Under the pieces are notes generated by a model that saw only the letters and a list, made by a program, of their open reading frames with translations, was not told the origin of the DNA and did not search any database. Position numbers and translations under genes: made by a program. From Methylobacter tundripaludum SV96 (GTDB lineage Bacteria; Pseudomonadota; Gammaproteobacteria; Methylococcales; Methylomonadaceae): DNA of 64,000 nt. This document shows, in pieces, positions 25,974 through 35,184 of this stretch; position 1 is the stretch's first letter, and every line of letters starts with the position of its first letter. The stretch is taken from NCBI RefSeq assembly GCF_000190755.2, contig NZ_JH109152.1, forward strand, positions 868,001 through 932,000, written 5' to 3'.

Positions 25974-26873
25974 ATGACGATTATGACTTTCCCAACCATA
26001 GAATCTTTTGTCGGCAATACACCTCTTGTCAGACTGCAACGCTTACCCGGCAATACCGGCAACACTATCCTGGTTAAGCTGGAAGGCAATAATCCGGCCG
26101 GTTCGGTAAAAGACCGTCCGGCGCTCAGTATGATTAAACATGCCGAGGAAAGAGGCGAGATTAAGCCCGGCGACCGGCTGATTGAAGCGACCAGCGGTAA
26201 CACCGGCATTGCCCTGGCGATGGCGGCGGCGATCAAGGGTTATAAAATGACCTTGATCATGCCGGATAACATGAGCGAAGAACGCCGGGCTTCGATGAAA
26301 GCTTACGGCGCCGAGATCATCCTGACGCCTGCCGCAGGCAGCATGGAGGCGGCGATTGATTTATCCAGGGAAATGGAAGCAGCAGGCAAGGGCAAGGTGC
26401 TGGATCAGTTTTCCAATCCCGACAATCCGCGTGCGCATTATGAAGGCACCGGGCCTGAAATCTGGCGCGATACGCAGGGCAAAGTAACCCATTTTGTCAG
26501 CTCCATGGGTACGACCGGTACGATTATGGGCACGTCAAAATTCCTGAAGGAACAAAACAGCGATATTCAGGTGATTGGCGTACAGCCGGAAGGCGAGTCT
26601 AAAATCCCCGGCATCAGGCGCTGGCCCCAGGAATATTTGCCGAAGATCTACATGGCTGATCGGGTTGACCGGATTATCGATGTTGACCAAATTTCAGCTG
26701 AAAACGTCACCCGCGCTTTGGCGGCCCAAGAGGGTATTTTTGCCGGTATTTCATCCGGCGGCGCTGTTCATGCTGCCTTGAAATTGTCTGAAGAAGTTGA
26801 AAATGCGGTGATTGTGGTCATTATCTGCGACCGGGGTGACCGGTATTTATCTACGGGTGTTTTTCCTGGCTAA
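25974..26873 (+). CDS. cysM: Cysteine synthase B
   Basis: CysM makes cysteine from O-acetylserine and sulfide or thiosulfate using PLP. The PLP lysine is in NPAGSVKDRP, the substrate loop in EATSGNTGIALA, and the phosphate-binding turn in GTTGTIMGTSKFLKE. The segment around IPGIRRWPQEYLP is characteristic of CysM rather than CysK. I prefer ATG 25974 (299 residues) over upstream in-frame TTG 25938. Confidence 0.93.
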   Translation: MTIMTFPTIESFVGNTPLVRLQRLPGNTGNTILVKLEGNNPAGSVKDRPALSMIKHAEERGEIKPGDRLIEATSGNTGIALAMAAAIKGYKMTLIMPDNMSEERRASMKAYGAEIILTPAAGSMEAAIDLSREMEAAGKGKVLDQFSNPDNPRAHYEGTGPEIWRDTQGKVTHFVSSMGTTGTIMGTSKFLKEQNSDIQVIGVQPEGESKIPGIRRWPQEYLPKIYMADRVDRIIDVDQISAENVTRALAAQEGIFAGISSGGAVHAALKLSEEVENAVIVVIICDRGDRYLSTGVFPG

Positions 26874-26995
26874 TGAAAGCCCTGTTGAAGGGTTTGTAGG
26901 GACGACCAACCGGTCGTCCTTATTATCGTTCCCAAGCTCCGGGGCTCATCGTTATACACAACTCCGCCCGAAAGTCGTCATACAGGTAGGAATGC

Positions 26996-27123
26996 CCTCG
27001 TTCCCACGCGCTGCGTGGGAATGCAGTCAAGGCGCGCTGCGCCGCGAGTTACGAACAGCGTCTTGCGTATACGGGACGCAGCGCGTCCGGCACAGCATTC
27101 CCACGCAGCGCGTGGGAACGAGG
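26996..27123. repeat. Long palindromic repeat between cysM and the AsmA-like gene
   Basis: Arms 26996-27024 and 27095-27123 are 29-bp exact reverse complements containing GTTCCCACGCGCTGCGTGGG, themselves palindromic. The centre repeats GACGCAGCGCGTCC-type sequence. A third degenerate CTGCGTGGGAATGCAG copy lies near 27171-27186. No coding potential; the 26874-27221 gap consists mostly of this repeat. Confidence 0.85.
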
Positions 27124-27221
27124 AGTAGTGACGGTGTTTCGCAGACACTTGTGTATCACGATGAGCGCTCCTGCGTGGGAATGCAGTATTTGACGCTCCA
27201 GCGTCGTCTTGAGCCTAGATA

Positions 27222-29273
27222 ATGTGGGCGCGTTTTGCAGTGATGATCTTGGTCATCATCGTTACTTTAACAACACCCACCGCCCATGCATTGGATAACG
27301 TATCGCTTAATGTAGGAACCATTGCAGGAAGCCAATGGAAGCTGGAAGGCGTCAATATCGCCTTGACCGACCTGTCGCAAAACCCGCAAAAACTGGCCTT
27401 AACGATCGCAAAGTTAAGCCTGCCCAAACCTTTCAACGACCTCAATCTGGTCAATATCCGCTGCACTGCTTTCACTTGGCAAAACAAGGAGCTGATGTGC
27501 GAACAGGGCAGGGCGGAGATGCGTTCAAAGCAATGGCAATCGCCAACCGCCAATTTTTCTTTTCATGTCACGGAAAAGCGCAGCTCATTCAAATTAACCG
27601 CTTTACATCTGGCCGGTGGAATCATTGCGATTGACGGCGAAGAGCAGGGCGAGCTATGGCAGTTACAGATCGACGCCAAAGCGGTGGATGGCAAGTCGAT
27701 TCAACAGCTATTGCCGCAGGATCGGTTCAAACTGAAAGGCGGCAAAATCAATGTTAAGTTAAATGCGTCCGGCAGTTATGCGCGGGTTAATGAATTTACC
27801 TTAACCGCCGGGCTTAACGGCCTGACCGGCCAGACCAAAGACGGGCGGTTGGCTACCGAGGCATTAGTACTGGAATCAACCCTGAACGCCCAACACAATA
27901 ACGGCTTGTGGCAATGGCAAAGTCATATCGAAATTAACGGCGGCGCGTTGTATGCGGAGCCTTTGTACCTGGAAGCGGCCGGGCAAAATATCATTTTGGA
28001 TGCACAAGGCGACTGGAACGCATCAGACAAACGAGTCGAAATAAAGTCTGCAAGTTACCGGCATTCAAAAGTCGGAGAATTAAGCGGCAGTGCAACCGTT
28101 CAATACAAGGATGGCGCAAGCCTTGAAAAAGCTCAACTTTCGTTGAACAGTGACAATTTGCAGGACTTGTCTGCAATCTACCTGAAACCGTTTTTTGAGC
28201 AGACCGTATTGCAAGGCGTTACGCTCGCAGGCCATTTAAAAGCCGATTTTTCTATTAACGACCAATTCTTAACCGCGTTGGCGGCAAGCTTTAATAATCT
28301 TGATGTTAAAGATGCAGCCGGGCGCGGCGAAATTCAGGGCGGCGTAGGTCAGCTCAACTGGGCGAACGATGAAACCTTTAGCCTGCCGTCGAAATTTGCC
28401 TGGCGGCAATTGCAGGTGCGCGCCGTGCCCATAGGTCCTGCCGAGCTTTCACTGCTGAGCAGAGCTGACAGCATCCGGCTGTTAAAAAAGACCCAACTGC
28501 CTTTTTTGGGCGGCGCAATCGCTATCAACCAATTCAACTGGCAGGCCAAAAAGCAGCAAGACCCCGAGCTGTCCTTTGAAGGCGATGTCAGTAATGTGTC
28601 GCTTGAGCAACTGTCTCTGGTCCTAAACTGGACACCGTTATCCGGCACCATCAGCGGTCATATTCCCCGCGTCGAGTACAGCAACAAAACCCTGAGTCTG
28701 GGCGGCGAACTGATCGTCAAGGTTTTCGACGGTGAAGTTAAAATCAGCAATCTTGCCTCTTCGGGATTATTTACCGATTTCCCCAAATTTCACAGCGATC
28801 TGGAAATCGAAAACCTGGATCTGGATCAGTTAACCGGCAAGTTTAAATTCGGCGGCATCACCGGCAAGTTATCGGGTTATGTCCGACAGTTGTACATGGA
28901 AAACTGGCATCCGGTCACTTTTTTCGCGTGGCTGGGCACGCCGGAAAACGATGATTCGCGGCACAGGATCAGTCAAAAAGCGGTACAAAACATCGCCAAC
29001 ATTGGTGGCGGTGGTGCAGCTGATCTACTGTCCAAAAGTTTTTTACGTTTTTTTGAAACCTTTGGCTACGACAAGCTGGGTCTGGGTTGTTACTTGCATG
29101 ACGGCGTGTGTCAATTGATGGGCGTAGAGGCTAGAGAATCCGGCTATGCCATTATTACCGGCGGCGGCCTACCACGGATTGATGTGATCGGCTATAACCC
29201 CCGCGTTGACTGGAATGTGTTGATGGATCGATTGAAGCGTATTTCGACATCGGATGAAGTGATTGTTGAATAA
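27222..29273 (+). CDS. AsmA/YdbH-like periplasmic protein
   Basis: This 683-residue protein has an N-terminal signal or anchor (MILVIIVTLTTPTAHA, cleavage near residue 23) and then long repetitive beta-rich text (NVKLNASGSYARVNEFTLTA, GQNIILDAQGDW). It ends in a conserved-looking region around GGGGAADLLSKSFLRFFETF and CQLMGVEARESGYAIITGG. The layout resembles YdbH-type members of the AsmA/TamB group, proposed to carry phospholipids or assist outer-membrane assembly. Family assignment is by pattern only. It appears to be a single-gene unit between repeats. Confidence 0.7.
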   Translation: MWARFAVMILVIIVTLTTPTAHALDNVSLNVGTIAGSQWKLEGVNIALTDLSQNPQKLALTIAKLSLPKPFNDLNLVNIRCTAFTWQNKELMCEQGRAEMRSKQWQSPTANFSFHVTEKRSSFKLTALHLAGGIIAIDGEEQGELWQLQIDAKAVDGKSIQQLLPQDRFKLKGGKINVKLNASGSYARVNEFTLTAGLNGLTGQTKDGRLATEALVLESTLNAQHNNGLWQWQSHIEINGGALYAEPLYLEAAGQNIILDAQGDWNASDKRVEIKSASYRHSKVGELSGSATVQYKDGASLEKAQLSLNSDNLQDLSAIYLKPFFEQTVLQGVTLAGHLKADFSINDQFLTALAASFNNLDVKDAAGRGEIQGGVGQLNWANDETFSLPSKFAWRQLQVRAVPIGPAELSLLSRADSIRLLKKTQLPFLGGAIAINQFNWQAKKQQDPELSFEGDVSNVSLEQLSLVLNWTPLSGTISGHIPRVEYSNKTLSLGGELIVKVFDGEVKISNLASSGLFTDFPKFHSDLEIENLDLDQLTGKFKFGGITGKLSGYVRQLYMENWHPVTFFAWLGTPENDDSRHRISQKAVQNIANIGGGGAADLLSKSFLRFFETFGYDKLGLGCYLHDGVCQLMGVEARESGYAIITGGGLPRIDVIGYNPRVDWNVLMDRLKRISTSDEVIVE

Positions 29274-29291
29274 ATGATTACCCAGTAGCTA

Positions 29292-29691
29292 AGAAGCTGT
29301 TTAAAAACCTAATAAATTCCGTGTAAAGACAGTGTATTTCAGTAGTTTTGATGAATACTCGGTCACTGATAATCCATGGAAAGCCGTCTGGAGTATCCAA
29401 GCTAGGCAAAAGAGCGTTCAGCAATCCATCTGTGAGGCAGTACGACAGGCTTGCCACATATAGTATCCGCCATTGGCAACCTGTCTTGGTGAGGTAGAGA
29501 ATGCCGTTAACGATTTCGCGAAATGGATAGCTTCGCGGTCTACCCCCTGTTTTTGGGATGCGTGCAATTTCAAGTACCGGACATAATAACCGTCATTGCT
29601 AGCCAGTTAAATTCGTCAAGTACAACCGTCAGCCCTCCTAAGCCAAAAATGTTGTAGCTTAATCGAGTGCTTAGGTTTTTAAACAGCTTCT
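29292..29691 (-). mobile_element. Remnant of an IS5-type element, about 400 bp
   Basis: Inverted 21-bp ends AGAAGCTGTTTAAAAACCTAA (29292-29312 and complement at 29671-29691) bound the segment. Minus-strand translation from about 29590 downward gives IPKTGGRPRSYPFREIVNGI then LYLTKTGCQWRI, the N-terminal domain of IS5-type transposases; the catalytic part is missing. It is a deletion derivative able at most to be mobilised in trans. Confidence 0.8.
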
Positions 29692-29766
29692 AAGGGATTT
29701 TTACCAAGAAAGTCACGAACGACTTGCAGGGATTAGTTCACACAAAATACCTTCTGCAAAGCATAG

Positions 29767-29822
29767 AGGAAAATTTTTCGATAAATATTCTCGTTGACAA
29801 TACAGCACCTGCACACGTTTAG
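29767..29822 (+). pseudogene. Remnant of an RTX gene 3' end
   Basis: The stretch translates EENFSINILVDNTAPAHV and stop, matching the C-termini of RTX-2 (at 47418) and RTX-3 (at 55277), which end [16 protein letters not shown]. The following about 230 nt also match the spacers after those genes. It is evidence for a former RTX copy upstream of the hlyD gene. Confidence 0.7.
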
Positions 29823-30058
29823 GTCATTTATAGATATAGACTCACAAGAGTGTCAGCTTTGGCGGGCATACGTCGACAATTTTTTGCGGCACAATAATAA
29901 TGTAGTTCAACACCATGCCGACGATACGCGCAACGACACGCCGACTCGCGGAATTACGAATAATGAATATGGAGGAAAGCGGCATGATGAAAAAGAATTG
30001 TGGTACGTCCTCTATTACCCACGGGTTGAGTGACGGCATGGTGAGGTTAAGCTAAACA
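29823..30058 (+). repeat. Degenerate copy of the RTX inter-unit spacer
   Basis: This segment aligns with 41860-42041, 47419-47600 and 55278-55460: it shares TTATAGATATAGACTCACAA, GCGGGCATAC, CACAAT, and an ATGAAAAAGAATTGTGGTAC near 29995. In the other copies that last ATG begins, or once began, the gene in front of an RTX unit. Here the frame ends after about 20 codons. Confidence 0.65.
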
Positions 30059-31396
30059 ATGGCGGAGAAATGGCGCAACAAACTACAGGCCGACGCTTAC
30101 GACTTTGCCCCGGACATCCAGCGCTTGCAGCACCAGCCGCCTTCGCCGTTGCCGCGTGCGGTGCTGTGGTGTCTGTTGGCGTTGTTGCTATCCATGCTGC
30201 TGTGGTCGATCTTCGGCAGGCTGGATATTATCGCGGTCGCCCAAGGCAAACTGGTGCCGCAAAGCTCGGTCAAGATCGTGCAACCGGCCGATGCCGGTAT
30301 CGTCAAGGAGATACTGGTCAGCGAAGGCGATGAAGTACACGCCGGGCAGGTGCTGGCGCGCATGGATACGCAGTTCTCCGATGCCGACGGGCGCTCGCTG
30401 GAAAGCGAGCTGCATCTTAAAAGCCTGCAATTGCGCCGTGCCGATGCGCAACTTGCGGACGTTTCGCTCCAGCCGAATAGCGATGATCTGCCGGAACTGT
30501 TCGCCCAAGTCAACTCTCAATATATTGCCCGCCAGAAAGCCTACGCCGATGCCCTCGGTACGGCGCACGCTCAGCGCAGCAAAGCCCAACAAGAACTGCA
30601 AAGTGCGCTGGAAATCGAGACCAAGCTAAAACAGACCGTGCCGATTTACAAGGCACATGACGAGGCGTTTCAGCGTCTGGTTAAAGACGGTTCGGTTTCC
30701 AAATTTATGGCCAACGAAAAATCCCGCGATCATATCGAAAAGGAACAAGAGCTGCGCGCGCAAAGCTACACCGTGGATAGCTTGCGCTCAACGATCCGCC
30801 AAACCGAACAACAGATCGCCCAGATCACCTCCAACTATCGGCAGGAGTTACAGAACGAACGGGTGCAGGCCGAAGGCGAATACCGAAAATTGCAACAGGA
30901 AAACCAGAAACAGGCGCACCACCACGAACTGTTGGAACTCAAAGCGCCGCAGGACGGCATCGTCAAAGACATCGCCACCCACACCCCCGGCACCGTGGTT
31001 TCGCCCGGCACGGTAGTGATGACCGTTGTGCCCAAGAACGACCCGATCGAAGCGGAAGTCTGGATCACCCACCTGGATGCAGGCTTTGTGCAATCCCAGC
31101 AACATGCGCAAGTGAAGCTGGCGGCGTATCCGTTCCAGAAATACGGCATGGTCAACGGCGAAGTCAGCCAAGTAAGCCCCGATGCGACTGAGCCGGATAA
31201 AGGCCAACGCGATGAACCGGGTTACCGCGCCGTGATTCGCCTGCCCAGCGCCTTTCTGGAAAACGCCGGAAAGCGCTATCGGCTCACGCCCGGTATGCAG
31301 GTGACTGCGGAAATCAACCTGGGCAATCGCAGTGTGCTGGAGTATCTGCTATCTCCGGTACAAAAAGCGGTATTTGAGGCAGGGCATGAACGATGA
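30059..31396 (+). CDS. HlyD-family type I secretion membrane fusion protein
   Basis: This protein bridges an inner-membrane ABC exporter and TolC. The 445 residues show a cytoplasmic start, one membrane segment (about 33-53), a lipoyl-like half motif (QPADAGIVKEILVSEGDEVH), a long coiled coil (about 150-290), the second half (KAPQDGIVKDIATHTPGTVV) and a C-terminal beta domain ending LEYLLSPVQKAVFEAG, typical of HlyD/PrtE proteins. RTX genes lie downstream, so it probably serves their export. No ABC component or TolC is in the window. Confidence 0.93.
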   Translation: MAEKWRNKLQADAYDFAPDIQRLQHQPPSPLPRAVLWCLLALLLSMLLWSIFGRLDIIAVAQGKLVPQSSVKIVQPADAGIVKEILVSEGDEVHAGQVLARMDTQFSDADGRSLESELHLKSLQLRRADAQLADVSLQPNSDDLPELFAQVNSQYIARQKAYADALGTAHAQRSKAQQELQSALEIETKLKQTVPIYKAHDEAFQRLVKDGSVSKFMANEKSRDHIEKEQELRAQSYTVDSLRSTIRQTEQQIAQITSNYRQELQNERVQAEGEYRKLQQENQKQAHHHELLELKAPQDGIVKDIATHTPGTVVSPGTVVMTVVPKNDPIEAEVWITHLDAGFVQSQQHAQVKLAAYPFQKYGMVNGEVSQVSPDATEPDKGQRDEPGYRAVIRLPSAFLENAGKRYRLTPGMQVTAEINLGNRSVLEYLLSPVQKAVFEAGHER

Positions 31397-31407
31397 GCCT
31401 GGGAATG

Positions 31408-31440
31408 AATAGAAATGTCGAACAGAATATCGGGCTTCGT
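31408..31440 (+). repeat. Copy of the NVEQNIGL repeat motif after hlyD
   Basis: The sequence contains AGAAATGTCGAACAGAATAT and CGGGCT, the core of a motif also found near 35205, 47645, 47807, 49156 and 55505. In this copy it is followed by TTCGTCATCG instead of CCGTCCCC and is not part of a gene. Confidence 0.75.
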
Positions 31441-31483
31441 CATCGTTTTCTGAGTATCTACAAAACTTTCCGAACAATAAGAC

Positions 31484-32677
31484 ATGAGTAGAATATTTGT
31501 AAGCTGGGAGCTCGGAGCCAATTTCGGCCACCTTACCAGGCTCATGCCCATCGCAGAGCAATTGCGTCAGTTGGGACATGAGCTGTTTTTTGCCGTGCGC
31601 GACACTGAAGTTGCCGCCGCACTGCTGGAGCCGCAAGAATTCCCATTCACTCAGGCACCGTTTTGGCACGGGCGAGCCTGCTTATCGGCGCCACCGATTA
31701 ACTATGCCGAACTATTGATCGCCGAAGGTTATTGTCAGCAAGACGGTCTATCCGGCATGTTGCGCAGTTGGCTGAGTTTGTTCCAACTTTTTCAGCCCGA
31801 TGTCGTGGTAGCCGATTATTCGCCTACAGCATTATTGGCCGCTCGTATCGCCAAAATTCCAGCCGTTTGCATTGACAATGGCTTCGGATTGCCGCCCAAC
31901 ATTGCACCACTACCGTCGATCCGCGCTTGGGAATCGATAACCGAACAACGCCTGCAACATGCCGAAGAAACGGTTTTACGTAGCATCAACTTTGTTTGCC
32001 GTGCCTTCGGAGGTTTAGAATTAGAACGATTAGTTGATTTGTTTAACACCGAAGGAACGGTCTTGACCACGTTTGCGGAGTTGGATCATTATGGCTGTCG
32101 CAACGAAACGGAATACGCCGGTCCTGTTTTTTCGAATGCAGGCGGGCAAGCCGTACAATGGCAAAGTACGCATCGGTGGAAGGTAATCGCTTACCTTCGT
32201 CCCAGCGTGCCGGGTATAGGCAACCTGCTAAAAGCGTTAGCCGAACTCGATGCCGAAGTCATCTGTGTGGTGCCCGGTCTCAAGCGTTTGAATCGCGCTA
32301 TTGCGAACCGCTTGCGAGTCTATGTTAACCCCGTCCGGCTGGACAATATTATTTCATCGGCCGATCTTGTGGTGTCTTATGCCGGATCGGGTATGGTCTG
32401 TTGCGCGCTTTTGGCAGGCGTGCCCTTATTGTTGGTGCCTCAGAATGTCGAGCAATATATGTTTAGCTGCCGGGTTGACGCACTGGGGGCTGGATTAGTG
32501 ATGGGGACAAACCGTAGCGAAGCGGATTTTCGGATTTCCCTGCAACAGTTGCTGGATGAAGATCGTTTTCGAGCAGCGGCGAAAGCATTTGCAGCACAGC
32601 ATAGCGGTTTTCATCCCGATCAGGCGGTTAGCTATGCGGTACGAGTGATCGAGACGGTTTTAAGTCATCAGTCGTAG
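31484..32677 (+). CDS. GT1-type glycosyltransferase
   Basis: This 397-residue protein has the GT-B layout of UDP-glycosyltransferases: an N-terminal domain starting ELGANFGHLTRLMPIAEQL and a C-terminal nucleotide-sugar site with SYAGSGMVCCALLAGVPLLL, then PQNVEQYMFSCRV. The substrate is unknown. Together with the next radical SAM gene, 8 nt downstream, it may modify a secreted product or surface polymer; that link is inferred from position. Confidence 0.8.
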   Translation: MSRIFVSWELGANFGHLTRLMPIAEQLRQLGHELFFAVRDTEVAAALLEPQEFPFTQAPFWHGRACLSAPPINYAELLIAEGYCQQDGLSGMLRSWLSLFQLFQPDVVVADYSPTALLAARIAKIPAVCIDNGFGLPPNIAPLPSIRAWESITEQRLQHAEETVLRSINFVCRAFGGLELERLVDLFNTEGTVLTTFAELDHYGCRNETEYAGPVFSNAGGQAVQWQSTHRWKVIAYLRPSVPGIGNLLKALAELDAEVICVVPGLKRLNRAIANRLRVYVNPVRLDNIISSADLVVSYAGSGMVCCALLAGVPLLLVPQNVEQYMFSCRVDALGAGLVMGTNRSEADFRISLQQLLDEDRFRAAAKAFAAQHSGFHPDQAVSYAVRVIETVLSHQS

Positions 32678-32685
32678 CAAGTAGC

Positions 32686-33495
32686 ATGAAAAGCATCCCC
32701 CACTTGGAAATTCACCTTGCCCATGCTTGCAATCTTGCTTGCGAGAGCTGCTCCCACTATTCCAACCAAGGGCACAAAGGCATTCTTTCATTAGCCGAAG
32801 CGGAGCACTCGATGAAACTGTGGCATCGGCGGCTGGTCCCACACACTTTCTCCTTGTTGGGAGGCGAACCCAGTATTCATCCCGACCTGCCGGAGTTCGT
32901 TTTGCTGGCCCGCAGAATCTGGCCGAGTGCACATCTGCGTCTGGTAACCAATGGCTTCTTTCTGCACCGGCACCCAGCCTTGCCCGCCATTCTGCAACGC
33001 GATCACAACACCAGTATTTATCTGTCGATTCATCACGACGGGCCGGAATATGCAGAAAAACTCCGGCCTGTCATGGAGCTATTGAAAAGCTGGGTTCGCA
33101 ATTACCGGATTCGAGTCAATATCTACCTGTCGTTCAAGCACTGGACTCGTGTGTATCGAGGCAGCCGAAGTGCTATGGAGCCGTTGAAAAATGGGCTGCC
33201 GAGGCAAAGTTGGGAGCGTTGCCCGGCCAAACATTATCCGTAACTGTTTGAAGGGGAAATATGGAAGTGCGCATCGTTAGCCTATTTGAAGCTGCAAGAT
33301 GCCAAGTATCGTCTTTCCGACAGTTGGAAACCGTACTTGCAATATCAACCGTTAGAGTCAAATTGCACCGACGAGCAGCTAGTGGAATTCTTTCAGCGTG
33401 AGGAGGAAGCGTTTTGCGGCATGTGTCCGGCCAATCCGGAGAGGTTCAAATTGCCTATACCGTTTAAGTCATCAGGTGATGGGCAGAGACGATAA
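32686..33495 (+). pseudogene. Radical SAM protein broken by one in-frame stop
   Basis: The first 185 codons carry the radical SAM CxxxCxxC cluster (CNLACESC, residues 15-22) and a GGEPSIHPDL motif. TAA at 33241-33243 stops translation, but the same frame continues for 83 more codons (LFEGEIWKCASLAYLKL up to 33495), with four more Cys residues, including FCGMC. One change of CAA to TAA explains it. The target is unknown. An IS630 copy lies 100 nt downstream. Confidence 0.8.
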
Positions 33496-33630
33496 TCAAA
33501 ACCATCGATACGATGAATTTTGCGTTGCGCCACGATTCCAGAGTCATGCACCGGTTTATCGTGCGCTTTTCAGCAACCGTTGGTAAGCCATGATAAGTAG
33601 TAATGCGAAAGTTATTAGGAAGTAAATTTA

Positions 33631-34104
33631 TTGTGTCAAACTGGAAACGATTGCAATAACAGACAAAAATTAGGAGTCCACCTGAAATTCATCGCCAAAC
33701 TGACCCCGGAAGAGGAAGTAACGTTAACCGAAGCCTATCGTAACCACCCATTATTCCGGGTTAGACAACGGGCACATGCTATCTTATTGAATAATAGAAG
33801 GTATGTAATTGCACGGCTGAGCGAATTGTTTGAGTCCCAGCATGAGACTGTCAGCTCATGGTTAGACAAATGGGAAACAGAGGGATTAATAGGGCTTTAC
33901 GATTGTCCACGAAGCGGTAGGCCTGTGCGCTTCACGGTTGAGGAACAAGCCGTTTTTCTGGGCTATATTGACAAAAACCCACACCAGCCCAAGGCCGCCG
34001 CAGCACGATTGCTGGAGGAGACGGGCAAGGAAGCCAGCCTTGACACCTTTAAACGAATTTTAAAAAAAGTGCCTATGCCTGGAAACGTTGTCGGCAATCA
34101 GTGA
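33631..34104 (+). CDS. IS630 transposase, N-terminal part (orfA), copy 2
   Basis: Differs from copy 1 at one visible residue (FESQHE for FEPQHE). The A7 run is at 34062-34068; re-reading one A moves translation into the orfB frame and gives a transposase of about 340-356 residues. Conservation of the same run in both copies argues for programmed slippage rather than chance decay. Confidence 0.85.
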   Translation: MCQTGNDCNNRQKLGVHLKFIAKLTPEEEVTLTEAYRNHPLFRVRQRAHAILLNNRRYVIARLSELFESQHETVSSWLDKWETEGLIGLYDCPRSGRPVRFTVEEQAVFLGYIDKNPHQPKAAAARLLEETGKEASLDTFKRILKKVPMPGNVVGNQ

Positions 34105-34700
34105 AGGGAAAGCGTAATGAAGCAGATTTCCAACGTGATAAGGCATATCTGAAGGCCTTGAAACAGCAAGAGGATGATGGGGAATTGAAGCTTTACTACT
34201 TTGACGAATCCGGATTTAGCACGACACCCTGTGTACCCTATGGATGGCAACGGATTGGCGAGACCCGACAAATACCCTGCTATCGTAGCAAGCGCATGAA
34301 TGTGTTAGGTTTTTTGATTCGCAGCAATGATCTGTTTTTCCACAGCTCCGAACAATCGGTGACAACGGATACGGTTATCAATGCCTTTGATGCGTTTGTC
34401 GAAACGTATGCAGGCAAGTACGAAGAAACTAAAGTGCCGTGCTGTGTGGTGTTGGATAATGCTTCCATTCATCGTAGCGGCGTATTCAAAGAAAAGCTGG
34501 CGGGCTGGCAACAACGTGGTGTGTGCTTACATTTTCTTCCGCCTTACAGCCCAGAGCTGAACCTGATCGAAATACTCTGGCGTAAAGTTAAGTACGAATG
34601 GTTGCCGCTTGATGCCTATCAAAGTTACGGACACTTGAAAAAGTGGGTGTTGGAAATCCTGAGTGACATCGGTAAAAAATTCCAAATAACTTTTGCGTAA
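34101..34700 (+). CDS. IS630 transposase, catalytic part (orfB), copy 2
   Basis: All three DDE residues are kept, as in copy 1. Visible differences from copy 1 are GFLIRS for GFLSRS and TDTVIN for TDTVVN. The element therefore looks potentially active. Confidence 0.88.
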   Translation: MKGKRNEADFQRDKAYLKALKQQEDDGELKLYYFDESGFSTTPCVPYGWQRIGETRQIPCYRSKRMNVLGFLIRSNDLFFHSSEQSVTTDTVINAFDAFVETYAGKYEETKVPCCVVLDNASIHRSGVFKEKLAGWQQRGVCLHFLPPYSPELNLIEILWRKVKYEWLPLDAYQSYGHLKKWVLEILSDIGKKFQITFA

Positions 34701-34707
34701 CTACTTA

Positions 34708-35184
34708 TTGAAGCCATACGGACACACTTGAACAAAAACTGTGTGCTGGGTTTCGGGATGAAATCGAAGCCAATTTGGGCGTCGTATTAAAATCAAACCA
34801 TAGGGACGGCCAAGAAAACCAAAAGATGTCCACGAAAAATTTACCCCTGCTTATATTTTCTGCTGGGTGCGACATAAATGAGATTACCATCACAAAAATA
34901 TGGATATTGGACATGTAACTAGGCAAACTCACGCCCAAGTCAACCTATTTAGAAAGCTAGATATATTTTTAGCATATATGCCCCTTTTACTGCTTAAAAA
35001 GTTCAGCATAGGCTTGCATATAACAGCAACTTAATAAGCCACAATGGCATCGTTGCTAAATATCATGCGGGCTGTACGTAATACGCACTGACGAGCGGGA
35101 TTACAAATGATGAAATAGACAGGAAAGCAGGAATGAAAAAGAATCATGGTACGCCCTCTTATATACTATTGATTTGAGAAGAAA
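34708..35184 (+). other. Non-coding region with spacer module before the lipoprotein genes
   Basis: No intact gene is seen. From about 34985 it resembles the other RTX spacers: a degenerate MASLLNIM micro-ORF near 35045, then ATGAAAAAGAATCATGGTAC at 35133 that stops after 14 codons. The part just right of the IS630 copy (34708-34920) has no recognisable content. Confidence 0.55.

Larger units (their letters stand above)
33596..34705 (+). mobile_element. IS630-family insertion sequence, copy 2 (1110 bp)
   Basis: Same length and ends as copy 1 (11988-13097) but in the opposite orientation. TA duplications lie at 33594-33595 and 34706-34707. What it interrupts is not recognisable: the 100 nt on the left contain only short open stretches. 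Confidence 0.93.
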
